Origin: a candidate division KSB1 bacterium
GTDB taxonomy: Bacteria > Zhuqueibacterota > Zhuqueibacteria > Thermofontimicrobiales > Thermofontimicrobiaceae
Assembly (NCBI GenBank): GCA_034506395.1
Contig: JAPDPQ010000004.1
Location: forward strand, 62,001 to 126,000
Length of the DNA stretch: 64,000 bases
Reading direction: 5' to 3'
Shown one piece after another: positions 45,942-56,054 of the stretch. Made by a program: the position numbers and the translations under genes. The notes under the pieces were generated by a model. The model was not told the DNA's origin. It searched no databases and worked only from the letters and a program-made list of their open reading frames with translations. Positions within the stretch are counted from its first letter, which is position 1, and the number at the start of each line of letters is the position of its first letter.

Positions 45942-48900
45942 ATGCTCAAAAAAATTTATGCTCTGGTAATCATAATCTTTCTCCTTCAAGTCTGCTTTGT
46001 CAATTCTCTCTCTCAAACTTCGAATCAAGTTTTGGTATTAATCGATCATCCGGATTTTAAACTTATTGGCCAAATCCCTGAGTTAAAAGTTTATCATTTC
46101 GATGATGACTATCTCATTGGGGAGATCGGCTCTGGAGATTTGTTTAAGCTAAATCAGCTCAGAGCAAATTATCAGATTTTCGATTCTCAAGGCTGGAGTG
46201 GCGATTACTATGTCCTCAAGGCGATTCAGGATATGGATGAAAAAATCGCCCGGTTCAAAATCAGAGCCATGATGAAAATCGATGCCACTAAAGCGATTAT
46301 CAAAATTGAAAACAGCGAAGCTCCTCAGTTTGCTGCTGCTGGTTTTGGGCTGGAAAAAATAAGCAGAACGATCAAGCCTGTCCCACGATATTCAGCGAAA
46401 GCCATACCAATGCCAACCCAGACCGACTCTTCCATTCTTAAAATCCTTGCACAGATCAGTGCCGATTCATTAGCAGCAGCAGTGCAGCGACTCCAGGATT
46501 TCAAAACACGTTACACATACTCGGACTCCATCATTTCAGCCGCTCAATGGATTTACAATCGCTATAAGAGTTATGGATATAGCGATGTGAAATTCGATAC
46601 TTTCTATATCAATAATCGACCGCATCGGAACGTTATCGCGACGAAACCTGGACTGGTTTATCCAGATAGTGTCATCATGTTGGGTGGACACTATGACTCC
46701 ATCGTCAATGGCTCGGGCACCAATCCTTATGTTTTTGCTCCGGGTGCAGATGATAATGCATCTGGGACGGTTGCAGCCATGGAGGCAGCACGCGTGTTAG
46801 CCAAAAGCGAATTTGCAGCAACCATCAAATTTGCTGCTTGGGACGCAGAAGAGATCGGCCTAGTGGGAAGTGACGCATACGCCCATCAAGCTTTCACTAA
46901 CAATCAATCTATTGGCCTCTATATGAATTTTGACATGGTCGCGAACGTCTCGCCCAAGTATAATGTCACCATCTATGCCGACAATGCCACCATGCCATTG
47001 GCAGAGCTCACCTCCCAAATGGCTCGGTTGTATACCTCATTGCAGCCATCGCTGCCTGGGAACACTGGGGGCAGCGATCATCGTTCATTTCAACTGCGCG
47101 GCTATCGCGCCTATTTCGTGCAAGAGGGCGTTTTTAGTCCTCATTGGCATAAAACCAGCGACGTGACCCAAAATATGGACTTCAACTATATGCAGCAAGT
47201 GGTGCAGATGGGGGTGGCGACCGCAATGTATCTCGCTGGTCCAGCCGACTTTATCCATCAGAGACCGCTGGTCAAATTTCTATCTGCTCAGTTTGATGAC
47301 GATGCTGCTGGGAGCAGCGATGGAAATGGAAACGGCTATCTTGATGCTGGGGAAAAGATCGAACTGTTTTTAACTGCCAAAAACTTTGGTGATAGCACCG
47401 CGCATCAGGTCCGTGCCGTATTATCTTCAGATGATCCTTATGTCTCGATCATCACCCGCGAAGGTTTTTTCGGTTCTGTTGTATCCCAAGGCACGGCTAA
47501 CAATACTTACCCCTTCCTAATTCTGGTAGCTTCAAATTGTCCCTCTGGTCACAAGATTTGGTTCAACCTTCAATTCTCTGACGATTCGGGAAATCGCTGG
47601 GAAGATCAGTTCAATCTTCTTGTGAAAATGCCAGAGCTGATTTTTGAACGCCAGGATTTCAAAATTGTCTCTGGGAATAGTGATGACAAAATCGACCCCG
47701 GCGAACTTATAGCGCTGTTTTTAGCGCTGAAAAATAATGGTCTGAGAACCGCCTCAGATATTATTGCAACCTTGCGCTGTGGACATCCAAGCATTGCAAT
47801 AATCGATAGCGTAGCTTCCTTTGCGGATATATCGATCTCTAGCATTGGCACGAATGACGCGGATCATCTTTTGATTAAAGTTCTGCCAGATGCTCGACCG
47901 GAAATTATTTCGTTTTCGCTCAATGTTAGTGAGGGCCAGGGGTTCTATCGGACCTCCATTGGGTTCAAACTTGCCATCGGCCAAAGCAAGATCCTTTTGG
48001 TTGAAGATGACGGTCGCTTTGATTTCAGTCAATATTATAAAAACGCCTTCGATGTCCTGGGCATCCCTTACTATCATTGGGATACTCAGCTTCGGGGAAT
48101 GATGATGGAAGACACGCTTCGGCGCTACGAGCGGGTGGTATGGTACACTGGTATGGAATCTCGACCCAGTTTATCGGTTTTTGGCACGAAATTGCTCGAG
48201 CATTATCTGGAACAGGGCGGCCGGCTGTTCATCAACGGGGCGCTATTTCCATTTTCAGTTCGAGACAGCCTGATTCTATCCCAATTCCTTCATAGTCGTT
48301 ATGTAAGCTTTGATACGCGATTGAGTCACCTCCGGACCAGTGGCGCAAATTCAGTCTTGGGCGAACTCGATTTTTGGTTGGCAAAATCGGGTGAGAACTA
48401 TCAAAGTTTGAGGGGCGAAATCGATGTGAGTAGCCCAGCGGAGCCGATCCTTTTTTATGATCTGACTACATCATCGGGGAAAGGGAATATTAAGTCTAGC
48501 GGAGTGGCCGGGGTTGCGGTCGCTGAGAATAATTATCGCGCTGTCATGTTTGCGTTCGGATGGGAGGCCATCGAAAACGCTGAGATGAGAGCGAATATCA
48601 TGGCGAGCATCCTTAACTGGCTTGGCGGTTCAGCGACTTCGATTGACTTTGGGCCCTTCGTGCAACATCCGATCGAACACCAATTGGCTCAAAATTTTCC
48701 AAATCCATTTAACACCAGCACCACCATTCTTTTTCATTTGTCTCAGCCAAGCGAAGTACGCTTGACGATCTACGATTTATTGGGCAGGGAAATCAAAATG
48801 CTCGCGAAGGGAAAATTTGATAAAGGAGAACACAAGGTAATCTGGCAAGGTGATGATGAAATCAGCCAACCTGTTGCAAGTGGTATTTATTTGGTGAGGA

Positions 48901-48950
48901 TGTCTGCTGGAAATACTTCGATCACCCGAAAAATTGTGCTTTTGAAATAG
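45942..48950 (+). CDS. secreted M28 aminopeptidase with GATase-like domain and T9SS tail
   Basis: 1002 residues from ATG 45942, preceded by GGAG at five bases; ATG 45927 is an alternative. A leader and propeptide region (to about 180) precede an M28 catalytic domain with complete ligands: His250 in GGHYDS, Asp270 in ADDNASG, Glu303 (general base) and Glu304 in AEEIG, Asp331 in NFDMV and His403 in HWHKTSD. Ig-like domains follow. A Rossmann-like region then resembles the GATase/ThuA fold (ILLVEDDGRFD, RVVWYTGMES, YLEQGGRLFINGA). The T9SS tail closes it (QNFPNPFNTSTTI, IYDLLGRE, ASGIYLVRM, KIVLLK). It is a predicted secreted aminopeptidase. Confidence 0.92.
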   Translation: MLKKIYALVIIIFLLQVCFVNSLSQTSNQVLVLIDHPDFKLIGQIPELKVYHFDDDYLIGEIGSGDLFKLNQLRANYQIFDSQGWSGDYYVLKAIQDMDEKIARFKIRAMMKIDATKAIIKIENSEAPQFAAAGFGLEKISRTIKPVPRYSAKAIPMPTQTDSSILKILAQISADSLAAAVQRLQDFKTRYTYSDSIISAAQWIYNRYKSYGYSDVKFDTFYINNRPHRNVIATKPGLVYPDSVIMLGGHYDSIVNGSGTNPYVFAPGADDNASGTVAAMEAARVLAKSEFAATIKFAAWDAEEIGLVGSDAYAHQAFTNNQSIGLYMNFDMVANVSPKYNVTIYADNATMPLAELTSQMARLYTSLQPSLPGNTGGSDHRSFQLRGYRAYFVQEGVFSPHWHKTSDVTQNMDFNYMQQVVQMGVATAMYLAGPADFIHQRPLVKFLSAQFDDDAAGSSDGNGNGYLDAGEKIELFLTAKNFGDSTAHQVRAVLSSDDPYVSIITREGFFGSVVSQGTANNTYPFLILVASNCPSGHKIWFNLQFSDDSGNRWEDQFNLLVKMPELIFERQDFKIVSGNSDDKIDPGELIALFLALKNNGLRTASDIIATLRCGHPSIAIIDSVASFADISISSIGTNDADHLLIKVLPDARPEIISFSLNVSEGQGFYRTSIGFKLAIGQSKILLVEDDGRFDFSQYYKNAFDVLGIPYYHWDTQLRGMMMEDTLRRYERVVWYTGMESRPSLSVFGTKLLEHYLEQGGRLFINGALFPFSVRDSLILSQFLHSRYVSFDTRLSHLRTSGANSVLGELDFWLAKSGENYQSLRGEIDVSSPAEPILFYDLTTSSGKGNIKSSGVAGVAVAENNYRAVMFAFGWEAIENAEMRANIMASILNWLGGSATSIDFGPFVQHPIEHQLAQNFPNPFNTSTTILFHLSQPSEVRLTIYDLLGREIKMLAKGKFDKGEHKVIWQGDDEISQPVASGIYLVRMSAGNTSITRKIVLLK

Positions 48951-49149
48951 CATGGGGATTGAATCGAAAATTCTATCCAACATTCCAAATTGCAGGAGCG
49001 ATTCGAAAGGCAAGCCGTTCATCTTTGCGGAAGCGCTAAGCATGTAGAATCCTGTTCAAGAATTGATCATAAAGTTGAATGCTGGTGCATGGCAAGTCCT
49101 AAGCCCAAACAGCAAAATTTAAATTATCATATTTTATTCGGAGCAAAAC

Positions 49150-50268
49150 ATGATAGGCAAACCAATTGTCCCGCCGATTCATTTTAGTGCGACTTATAAG
49201 TTTGACAATTCTGACCAGCTCATCGATGTCGTGCAACATCGCTCTGGTTATATTTATTCTCGCTGGGATAATCCAACTGTTCGCGAAGTCGAGGCTGCCA
49301 TGGCTAAATTGGAAGGGTATGAGGAAGCGCTGGCATTTAGCTCTGGCATGGCCGCGATCACCACTGCGATTTTAACCTTCACCCGGCCCGATAGCCGCAT
49401 TGTTGGGATAAATGAGCTGTATGGCGCTACATTTCAGTTTTTGTACGATTATCTGAGGAGGCTCAATATTGAAACGGTGGGCATCAACTATGATCACATG
49501 GAGCAGCTCTACAAAGAAATTGATGCAGGCTTGACAATGCTTTATCTTGAGACGCCTACCAATCCGCTGTTGCGAGTAATTGAGATCGAGCCACTTGCTC
49601 GCATAGCCCACGCCAAGGGAGCGATCGTGTTTTTAGATTCAACTTTTGCATCGCCAGTGAATCAGCATCCCAAGGATTTCGGGGTCGATATTGTCATTCA
49701 CAGTGCCACCAAGTATATTGGCGGCCATCATGATATTACTGGAGGCTTTGTGTGCTGCAATAAACGACTGGCTGCAGCGATTTGGGAATACCGAAAAATC
49801 TTTGGCGGCGTAATGGATCCGCTCACTGCTTTTTTAGTCCAGCGCGGTTTGGGCACCCTGGAGCTTCGTGTGTTGAAACAAAACGAGAACGCGATGCAAG
49901 TGGCCCAATTTTTGGCCTCCCATGCCAAGATCAGAAAAGTCAATTATCCAGGGCTTCCCTCCCACCCCGATCATGCCGTGGCGAAACGACAAATGCGCGG
50001 CTTCGGCGGGATGCTTAGCTTCGAGGTGGATGCCGATTTTGACGCGACCAAACGATTCATGGATGCTCTCAAAGTGATTAAACTTGCCACCAGCCTGGGT
50101 GGCATCACCAGCTTGGCAAACCAGCCCATCACCAACACCCATGCAGCGCTGAATCCTGAGCAACGAAAAACCGCAGGGCTAAGTGAGAGCTTGGTACGAC
50201 TATCCGTCGGCATCGAGCCTCCCGAAATACTGATCGATGACCTTCAACAGGCTTTGATGGTCATTTGA
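49150..50268 (+). CDS. Cys/Met-metabolism PLP-dependent enzyme
   Basis: 372 residues. SATKYIGGHHDITGG places the PLP Lys at 188. The YSRWDNPTVREVEAAMAKLEG start, SSGMAAI phosphate-binding segment, YLETPTNPLLRVI and HPKDFGVDIVIHS are typical of the cystathionine gamma-synthase/beta-lyase and methionine gamma-lyase group. Length fits the family (about 380-400). GGAG precedes the ATG. The transsulfuration step (synthase, beta-lyase or gamma-lyase) cannot be fixed from motifs. It probably stands alone between two peptidase genes, perhaps acting on imported amino acids. Confidence 0.9.
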   Translation: MIGKPIVPPIHFSATYKFDNSDQLIDVVQHRSGYIYSRWDNPTVREVEAAMAKLEGYEEALAFSSGMAAITTAILTFTRPDSRIVGINELYGATFQFLYDYLRRLNIETVGINYDHMEQLYKEIDAGLTMLYLETPTNPLLRVIEIEPLARIAHAKGAIVFLDSTFASPVNQHPKDFGVDIVIHSATKYIGGHHDITGGFVCCNKRLAAAIWEYRKIFGGVMDPLTAFLVQRGLGTLELRVLKQNENAMQVAQFLASHAKIRKVNYPGLPSHPDHAVAKRQMRGFGGMLSFEVDADFDATKRFMDALKVIKLATSLGGITSLANQPITNTHAALNPEQRKTAGLSESLVRLSVGIEPPEILIDDLQQALMVI

Positions 50269-50555
50269 TCTATTGGCAAATCGAACTGCATCAACATAGA
50301 TTGATATCAAACAGTTGCAACAGAATCAATTTATGATGCGCATTTTTCTTTTCGCCCACAAGGTTGCAAATTTCCTGCGGATTTCATTTGTCCGAAATCG
50401 GAGCTAAGCTGTTTTTCGATGAAGTCCCACGCATTCATAAAAAATAGTGTCGCTAATAGCTGCTCAGTTAGGCGCTCGAACCTTTTTGCTCACACGCTTA
50501 TTTAAGAGCAAATGACGCGGCCCATTTATATGACCGAAGCTCAGGGAGGTTGCTG

Positions 50556-52025
50556 ATGAAAAAATGCCTGGTTGTCCTGTTGTTACTGCCAGTCTTCGCC
50601 AATGCGCAAATCGACTTGCCTCTGGCGTTACAAACGCCACCGCTGGGAACCAGCCATGGAGAAATGATGACATTTCTCACAAAAATCGTTGCTAAATCTG
50701 TACTCCTTGAATTAGAAATCGCTGGAAAGTCCTCTGTGGGTAGAGACATCCCTGTGGTTTATTTCCCGAAGAGAAATCATTGGCGCTCTCATCGAGCCAC
50801 CATTATGCTCTTTGCTCAACAACATGGAAATGAGCCATCAGGAAAAGAAGCATTGCTCATGCTTATCCATGAATTAAACGCTAAGAGAGGCCAAGCACGG
50901 TATCGAAATTTGAATCTCATTTTGGTGCCAATGGCAAATCCTGATGGCAATGAGCTCTATCAGCGCCGCAATGGAAATCAGGTGGATTTGAATCGCAATC
51001 ATCTTTTGCTATCCGAGCCAGAGACCCAGCTACTACATCAGTTGTTCGAGCGTTACCGGCCAGAGGTCACCCTTGACATCCACGAATATGGGCCGACAGG
51101 TTGGCTGGCATTAGGATTGTTGAAAGACCTCGGTGAGCAATTGGATTGTATTTCAAATCCAGCAATCCCTGTCCCGCTCAAGCGATTTGCTGTGACAGAA
51201 ATACTTGAACCCGCACTTGACAGCACAATGCTGAAAGGGGTAAAAGCTGGGCGCTACCTCATCACGGGTGCGGATCCGACTCAGCCAGCCCGGCATAGCA
51301 CAACCGATATCGATGATGGCCGAAATAGCTTTGGTATCCATTATACGCTGTCATTTATATTAGAGGGAATGGCCGGATTCTCGAAATCCGATCGCATCTG
51401 GGAACGTGCGAAAAGCCAGCTCACCATGATCAAGGCATTTTTAAACATTTGTGATGCAAAAGCTGGTGCGATCACCAGTATTGTGCGTCATTGGAGGAAA
51501 CAATCTCTGCACCAAGTCCCTGATACGGTGATCATCCAAGCCAATTACACCGAAAAGTACTCTCGACCTCTCACCGTTAATGTGACCCGTTGCTGCGATC
51601 GTCGCGATACGACAATTATCCTATCCGATTATCGACCGAATCCTGAGCCGATCGTCTTCGTCTTGCGCCCAAAGGCGTATCTGATCGAACAACCAGATTC
51701 AACTGTCCTTTCGGTACTGAAACACCATTTGTTGCCTTATAGAGTATTGGTAGCTGATACGCTCTGTCGTGTGGAACAATTTGAAGTGACCGGAATTGAC
51801 ACGTTGCGATTCGAAGGTAGGGAGACATTAATTCCTGCTGGCAGCTACACTCGGAAAGAAAAAAATTTTTCCCGAGGTTGCATCTTGGTTCCGACGAATC
51901 ATGGCAGGGCGATTTTATTAGTTCAGATGTTAGAACCACAGAGCTTTTATGGATTATCGCATTATGCCGAGTTTCAGTTCCTTTCTCAAAATAAATTTTA
52001 TCCGATCTATCGACTGATAGAATGA
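50556..52025 (+). CDS. secreted M14-family zinc carboxypeptidase-like protein
   Basis: 489 residues from ATG 50556, six bases after GGGAGG; a TTG at 50550 is the alternative. The signal peptide ends ANAQI. Zinc ligands are His90 and Glu93 in QQHGNEPSG and His176 in LDIHEYG. Glu270 in FILEGMAGF fits the catalytic glutamate. NPDGNELYQRRNGNQVDLNRN carries the family Asn-Arg substrate loop. A beta domain follows the catalytic part. It has no T9SS tail. It is a predicted periplasmic or secreted carboxypeptidase, with the M28 gene two genes upstream suggesting peptide use. Confidence 0.88.
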   Translation: MKKCLVVLLLLPVFANAQIDLPLALQTPPLGTSHGEMMTFLTKIVAKSVLLELEIAGKSSVGRDIPVVYFPKRNHWRSHRATIMLFAQQHGNEPSGKEALLMLIHELNAKRGQARYRNLNLILVPMANPDGNELYQRRNGNQVDLNRNHLLLSEPETQLLHQLFERYRPEVTLDIHEYGPTGWLALGLLKDLGEQLDCISNPAIPVPLKRFAVTEILEPALDSTMLKGVKAGRYLITGADPTQPARHSTTDIDDGRNSFGIHYTLSFILEGMAGFSKSDRIWERAKSQLTMIKAFLNICDAKAGAITSIVRHWRKQSLHQVPDTVIIQANYTEKYSRPLTVNVTRCCDRRDTTIILSDYRPNPEPIVFVLRPKAYLIEQPDSTVLSVLKHHLLPYRVLVADTLCRVEQFEVTGIDTLRFEGRETLIPAGSYTRKEKNFSRGCILVPTNHGRAILLVQMLEPQSFYGLSHYAEFQFLSQNKFYPIYRLIE

Positions 52026-52448
52026 AGCCATGAAGGGATACTCAGTGCCCATCATCATTTGTAATTCGCAATTTCATGGCTTAATTTTCCGAGGCGGAAC
52101 TTAAATAATAGTATCTGAACAAAGTGAGGAATCTGGTTTTTGCACAAATATTGGACTTTCAGACTTCTTCCTCCAGTCGAAATGACAGAGAGATAGATTT
52201 TCGTTCGGGCACTAAAAGATTTGGAAATATTCAGGCCAGGCCAGCGATCGATTTGGACTTGAAATAGCAGCAGTTGCAAATTTATCACATCATGTCGGAA
52301 TATCATGTCTGTCTATCAACTCGGTGAGGGATTCCGATTTTTCCTCGTCATGACTATCAAATTGGAGCGAGATTTGATTATGCTGACTGGTCGCCAGAAA
52401 TGACATGACCTGATTGAAATTCGATTTTTGCGACAAGAATCAATCTCT
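52026..52448. other. gene-poor region between convergent M14 and EamA genes
   Basis: About 420 bases between convergent stops. Short frames on both strands have neither leader nor motif and are not called. No strong hairpin with a T-run is seen, so the terminators of the two genes are not identified. Confidence 0.5.
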
Positions 52449-53363
52449 TCATTTATGGTTTAGCTCGCTCTGGGCTGCATTTGTTCGCTGTTGCGATTCT
52501 CCCAGCAAAGCCAAGATCACCCCGGTAAGGATAATCAGTCCGCCAAGGATTTTCATTCCGCTGATTTTTTCTTTTAAAATTAAGACCGCAAGAATCGATG
52601 CCCCAATCGGTTCGCCCAGAATGATCACTGCTACCGCTGTGGCGCTGAAGTATTTCAATGCCCAATTGACGGTGGTATGGCCAATCACTTGGGGGATCAA
52701 CGCAATCGCAATAAACAGCAAATAGGTTTGATTATCGTATCCGACAAGCTGGCTTCCGCTGAAGCCTACAAAAAGGAGCAACCAAAATGCAGCCACTGAA
52801 TAAACGATAGTGACATATTGAAAGGTCGCTATTTCCGTCCGCAATTTTCTGCCGAGCAAAAGATAGCCAGCCGCTCCAATTGCACCCGCAATAGCCAGCA
52901 AATTTCCGACAAGCGAGCTTCGATCGGAAGAAAAATCATGCGCACTGATAAGAAATGTACCACCAAAAGCAATAACAATTCCTAACAATGTCAATTTTGT
53001 TGGCTTCTCACGGAGGAACAATATGCTGCCAATAGCAACAAAAACGGGTGCACTTTGGACCAATACCACGGAACTGGCAACCGTGGTAAACTTGAGCGAA
53101 GTGATCCAAGTGGCGAAATGCAGGGCTAGAAAGCTGCCCGAAGCCAACGCCCAGAGGCGCTGTACTTTTGAGAAGCGTGACAAAATCGGACCATATCGGA
53201 TTCGAGTAAAAATAATATAGACGGCCGATGCGATGGTGAGTCGATAAGCCGCAATGACAAGAGATGGTGCGGAACAGAGTTTAATAAAAATCGATGCGAA
53301 CGAGATTGCGATGAGCCCCATTCCGAGCACCGAAACAGCTTGCCAACGATAACCTTTCCCCAT
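52449..53363 (-). CDS. EamA/DMT-family transporter
   Basis: 304 residues with ten predicted membrane helices arranged as two EamA repeats (IKLCSAPSLVIAAYRLTIAS; then LGRKLRTEI, LLLFVGFSGSQLVGY and the second-repeat WALKYFSATAVAVIILGEPIGA). The EKPT and EKISGMKILGGLIILTGV signatures fit drug/metabolite transporters. The ATG is preceded by CGGAG. It is an inner-membrane permease. Substrates of this family range from amino acids to purines and cannot be read here. It is convergent with the M14 gene and divergent from the ferredoxin gene. Confidence 0.92.
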   Translation of the reverse strand: MGKGYRWQAVSVLGMGLIAISFASIFIKLCSAPSLVIAAYRLTIASAVYIIFTRIRYGPILSRFSKVQRLWALASGSFLALHFATWITSLKFTTVASSVVLVQSAPVFVAIGSILFLREKPTKLTLLGIVIAFGGTFLISAHDFSSDRSSLVGNLLAIAGAIGAAGYLLLGRKLRTEIATFQYVTIVYSVAAFWLLLFVGFSGSQLVGYDNQTYLLFIAIALIPQVIGHTTVNWALKYFSATAVAVIILGEPIGASILAVLILKEKISGMKILGGLIILTGVILALLGESQQRTNAAQSELNHK

Positions 53364-53698
53364 GATATCGCTCCGAGATAAGAATTGCTATTTCTTACTG
53401 GACAGCAAGAACGAAGTTCCCGTTGCGATAAAATTGAATGGCAACGCTGTATGCATCAAAAAATTTTTTGGCCAGGCTTAAAAAAAAGAAGAAGATTAAA
53501 TGGCCGAACGTTCCACTACGCGGGTGAATAATAGTTGATTCCCCGAAATCAAATTGTTTTTGAGCTGACCTTCCCGCTATTTCGCAATTAATTCGCTTGA
53601 CTTATCGAAATATTATTGCTATATTATTGCCGCAAATCCCGGAGATGATCGACCAGCCGTGCACCTAACTGACCAAATTCGCTGTGTAGGAGGAATGA
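53364..53698. other. divergent promoter region of EamA and ferredoxin genes
   Basis: About 335 bases. It contains a near-consensus promoter toward the ferredoxin gene, listed separately. No clear minus-strand promoter for the EamA gene, gene or repeat is recognised. Confidence 0.5.
53597..53625 (+). promoter_or_regulatory. near-consensus sigma70 promoter of the ferredoxin gene
   Basis: TTGACT (53597-53602) and TATATT (53620-53625) are separated by exactly 17 bases, about 73 bases upstream of the ATG at 53699. This is the best promoter match in the window. A GAGG-type ribosome site (TAGGAGGA) directly precedes the start. Confidence 0.65.
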
Positions 53699-53902
53699 AT
53701 GGCCTATTACATCGACCATGATCTCTGCACTGGTTGCGGAAGATGCAAACCCGTTTGTCCTGTTGGCGCAATAACTGGCACCAAAAACTACTATCAGATC
53801 AACGCCCAGACGTGCAATGATTGCAGCGGATTTTCTGAAAATCCGCTCTGCGTGATTGAATGTCCAATCACTGGCGCCATAAAAAAGCTTGAAGTCGAAT
53901 AA
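53699..53902 (+). CDS. 2[4Fe-4S] ferredoxin, Alvin-type spacing
   Basis: 67 residues. The first cluster motif is C10-x2-C13-x2-C16-x3-C20-P. The second is C39-x2-C42-x8-C51-x3-C55-P, the extended eight-residue spacing of Allochromatium-type (Alvin) ferredoxins. The protein is complete, cytosolic and acidic. A TAGGAGGA lies before ATG 53699. It is a single gene with its own strong promoter. The electron partner is unknown; no oxidoreductase adjoins. Alvin-type ferredoxins have very low and unequal cluster potentials. Confidence 0.95.
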   Translation: MAYYIDHDLCTGCGRCKPVCPVGAITGTKNYYQINAQTCNDCSGFSENPLCVIECPITGAIKKLEVE

Positions 53903-54199
53903 TGCCTACTAAATTTTGCGTCCTTTTTAGATGCGAAAAATAATTGAAAGGCCAATCCCAATTTTTTTGTTTCATTTGATAGGCTGTAATCCTGCCTGAT
54001 TCTTTTTGTTGCTCAGTATTTGCTTTCGATTCTTAATTTGAGAAGCGAGACGGAGTAGCATTTTTCGCCATGATATTGCTATTTTTCAATCATCGATAAC
54101 TTTCGAAGCAGCTGTCGATCGGTGTGGGAAACAAAATACAGCAATCTTACTGCCTTTGATGAGCAAGCTCAAATTTGAAAATAATTGTCGGTTTTGTGA

Positions 54200-56035
54200 A
54201 TGCGCGCTTTATTTTTTATGATTCTGATGGTTCTGGCATGGGGCTGCCTATTCGCTACGACACCAGATTTCATGGCCTTGAAGGATGTGCGACCTGGGAT
54301 GCAAGGCTATGGGTATACAGTGTTTGAAAATGACCGGATCGAAAAGTTCGATGTCGAAGTTATCGATATCATCCATAATTATCGGCCGCAAAGAGATGTA
54401 ATCATCATCAAGTTGCTTGGGGATAAACCTGCCCATACTGGAATTGTGAGTGGAATGAGCGGAAGCCCGATCTACCTGGATGGCAAGTTGGCAGGAGCTT
54501 TAGCGTATCGGTTGGGCAATTTTATGAAAGAGCCAATCGCTGGGGTAACGCCAATCGAATATATGCTGGAAATATTCGCAAAGGAACAATCCCGGGCTCA
54601 AGAACTCCCATTTTCCGCTTCCGCAGCGAGAGAGCGACTTCGACAATTCGTAGCGAATCCGCCCTCAGATCCATTTGATATTTTGAAACTATTAGGCCAC
54701 TCTGCTGAATTCGACGGAGTACAGATCCGGCCCATTCAAATGCCGCTCATCATTAGTGGGCTCAGCCCAGCTTTCCAACAACGAATCTGCCAATATCTTT
54801 CAGTATCTGATTTCATTGTTCTGGCTGGTGGGCAATCAGATTCCATCTCAAGCCATGTGGATGAGGAAATTCGCCCTGGCTCGGCAGTGGCAAGCGTACT
54901 TGTGAGCGGCGATTTCGATATCAGTGCTATCGGAACGGTAACCTTTCGCGATGGAGATCGCCTGTTGGCGTTCGGTCACCCGTTTTTCAACAGTGGGCCT
55001 GTCAATCTTCCATTGGCACGAGCAAAGATCGTAACAACGTTATCTAGCCTCTACGCCTCGAACAAGCTCGGCATGGCAACCGAACTTATCGGCACAATTC
55101 GTCAGGATCGCTCCAGCGGAATTATGGCGATGGTAGGCGATGATCCCCCGCTCATACCAGTAAGTCTCTCCATCGCCTTGCCTCAGAACGAGCAAAAGCA
55201 GTTTCGGTTTCAATTGGCAAACGATCGTTCCCTCGCCTCAATTGTGCCAGTGTTTTTCTGGATTACGCTAATCAATTCTTTAGAGAGCGCCCGGTTAGGG
55301 AATGGTGACTATGCGCTTCGTGTCACTGGCCGCATCCGTTTAGATCAATATCCAGATGTAATATTGGATAACTTTTACGCTGGAGGTGGCACTGGCATCT
55401 TCGATGGATCAGGATCAGATATTCCAGAAGCTGCCTATGACATTGTGATGACCCTTGCGGCGTTATTGGCCAATGATTTTGAGATTCCAAGCATCAAAAG
55501 CATCGATCTGAACTTCTCGGCACAGCCCGGACAGAAATTGGCGCAAATTGAACGCATTTTTTATAGCAAGGAAGTAATAAGCTCAGGAGATAGCCTCGAG
55601 CTCACCATTGAGCTTCGTCCCTATCGCGCCAACCGAATCGAAATAAGACACAAAATCACCATCCCCTACAATATCCATAGTAACTCAGTGACCTTAGCCG
55701 TTGGTAGCAATGAGGAACTGAAAAAATGGGATGGCGCGGCTGGCCTTGATCGATTTTCGCCTTCAAATTTAAATGAATTCATCTGGCTGCTCAATCGAAA
55801 GCGAAAAAATAGCGAAATCATCATTCAGTTGAGAGTAAACGACTCCGGAGCTGTGCTTCATGGTCGCGAGTTTCCAACTCTCCCACCATCCGTGTTCGAT
55901 CCCTTGGTCCACAATAAAGCCCATAAGAATTTCGATGCTATGACAGAGAAGGTCATCAAAGAATGGTCAATTCCGACTGGGATGAAAATTCGAGGTGGTG
56001 AGAGATTTCATTTGAAAATTGAAGGGCAAAAATAG
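54200..56035 (+). CDS. SpoIVB peptidase S55-like protein with permuted motif order
   Basis: 611 residues. The signal peptide ends LFATT. Residues about 25-125 carry VRPGMQGYGYTVF and the Ser block GMSGSPIY (Ser87/Ser89). The His block GTVTFRDGDRLLAFGHPF (His260) comes later, whereas in SpoIVB the His precedes the Ser. C-terminal Ig-like and beta domains follow (about 430-600). The domain is recognisably S55-like but with the two halves swapped. It may be a secreted serine protease or a non-catalytic homologue. ATG 54200 has no clear Shine-Dalgarno. It is followed by the propeller and NrnA genes on the same strand. Confidence 0.8.
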   Translation: MRALFFMILMVLAWGCLFATTPDFMALKDVRPGMQGYGYTVFENDRIEKFDVEVIDIIHNYRPQRDVIIIKLLGDKPAHTGIVSGMSGSPIYLDGKLAGALAYRLGNFMKEPIAGVTPIEYMLEIFAKEQSRAQELPFSASAARERLRQFVANPPSDPFDILKLLGHSAEFDGVQIRPIQMPLIISGLSPAFQQRICQYLSVSDFIVLAGGQSDSISSHVDEEIRPGSAVASVLVSGDFDISAIGTVTFRDGDRLLAFGHPFFNSGPVNLPLARAKIVTTLSSLYASNKLGMATELIGTIRQDRSSGIMAMVGDDPPLIPVSLSIALPQNEQKQFRFQLANDRSLASIVPVFFWITLINSLESARLGNGDYALRVTGRIRLDQYPDVILDNFYAGGGTGIFDGSGSDIPEAAYDIVMTLAALLANDFEIPSIKSIDLNFSAQPGQKLAQIERIFYSKEVISSGDSLELTIELRPYRANRIEIRHKITIPYNIHSNSVTLAVGSNEELKKWDGAAGLDRFSPSNLNEFIWLLNRKRKNSEIIIQLRVNDSGAVLHGREFPTLPPSVFDPLVHNKAHKNFDAMTEKVIKEWSIPTGMKIRGGERFHLKIEGQK

Positions 56036-56054
56036 CCGACTGATCTTTAGTCGG
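56036..56054 (+). terminator. weak hairpin after the S55-like gene
   Basis: CCGACT (56036-56041) pairs with AGTCGG (56049-56054) directly after the stop codon, with a seven-base loop. No T-run follows, so termination is uncertain; it could instead stabilise the 3-prime end. Confidence 0.35.

Noticed and set aside
48990..49187. 65-codon frame overlapping the PLP-enzyme start
   Set aside because: Overlaps the real start and has no recognisable features.
52055..52306. 83-codon minus-strand frame in the M14-EamA gap
   Set aside because: Composition and ends look random; no ribosome site or motif.
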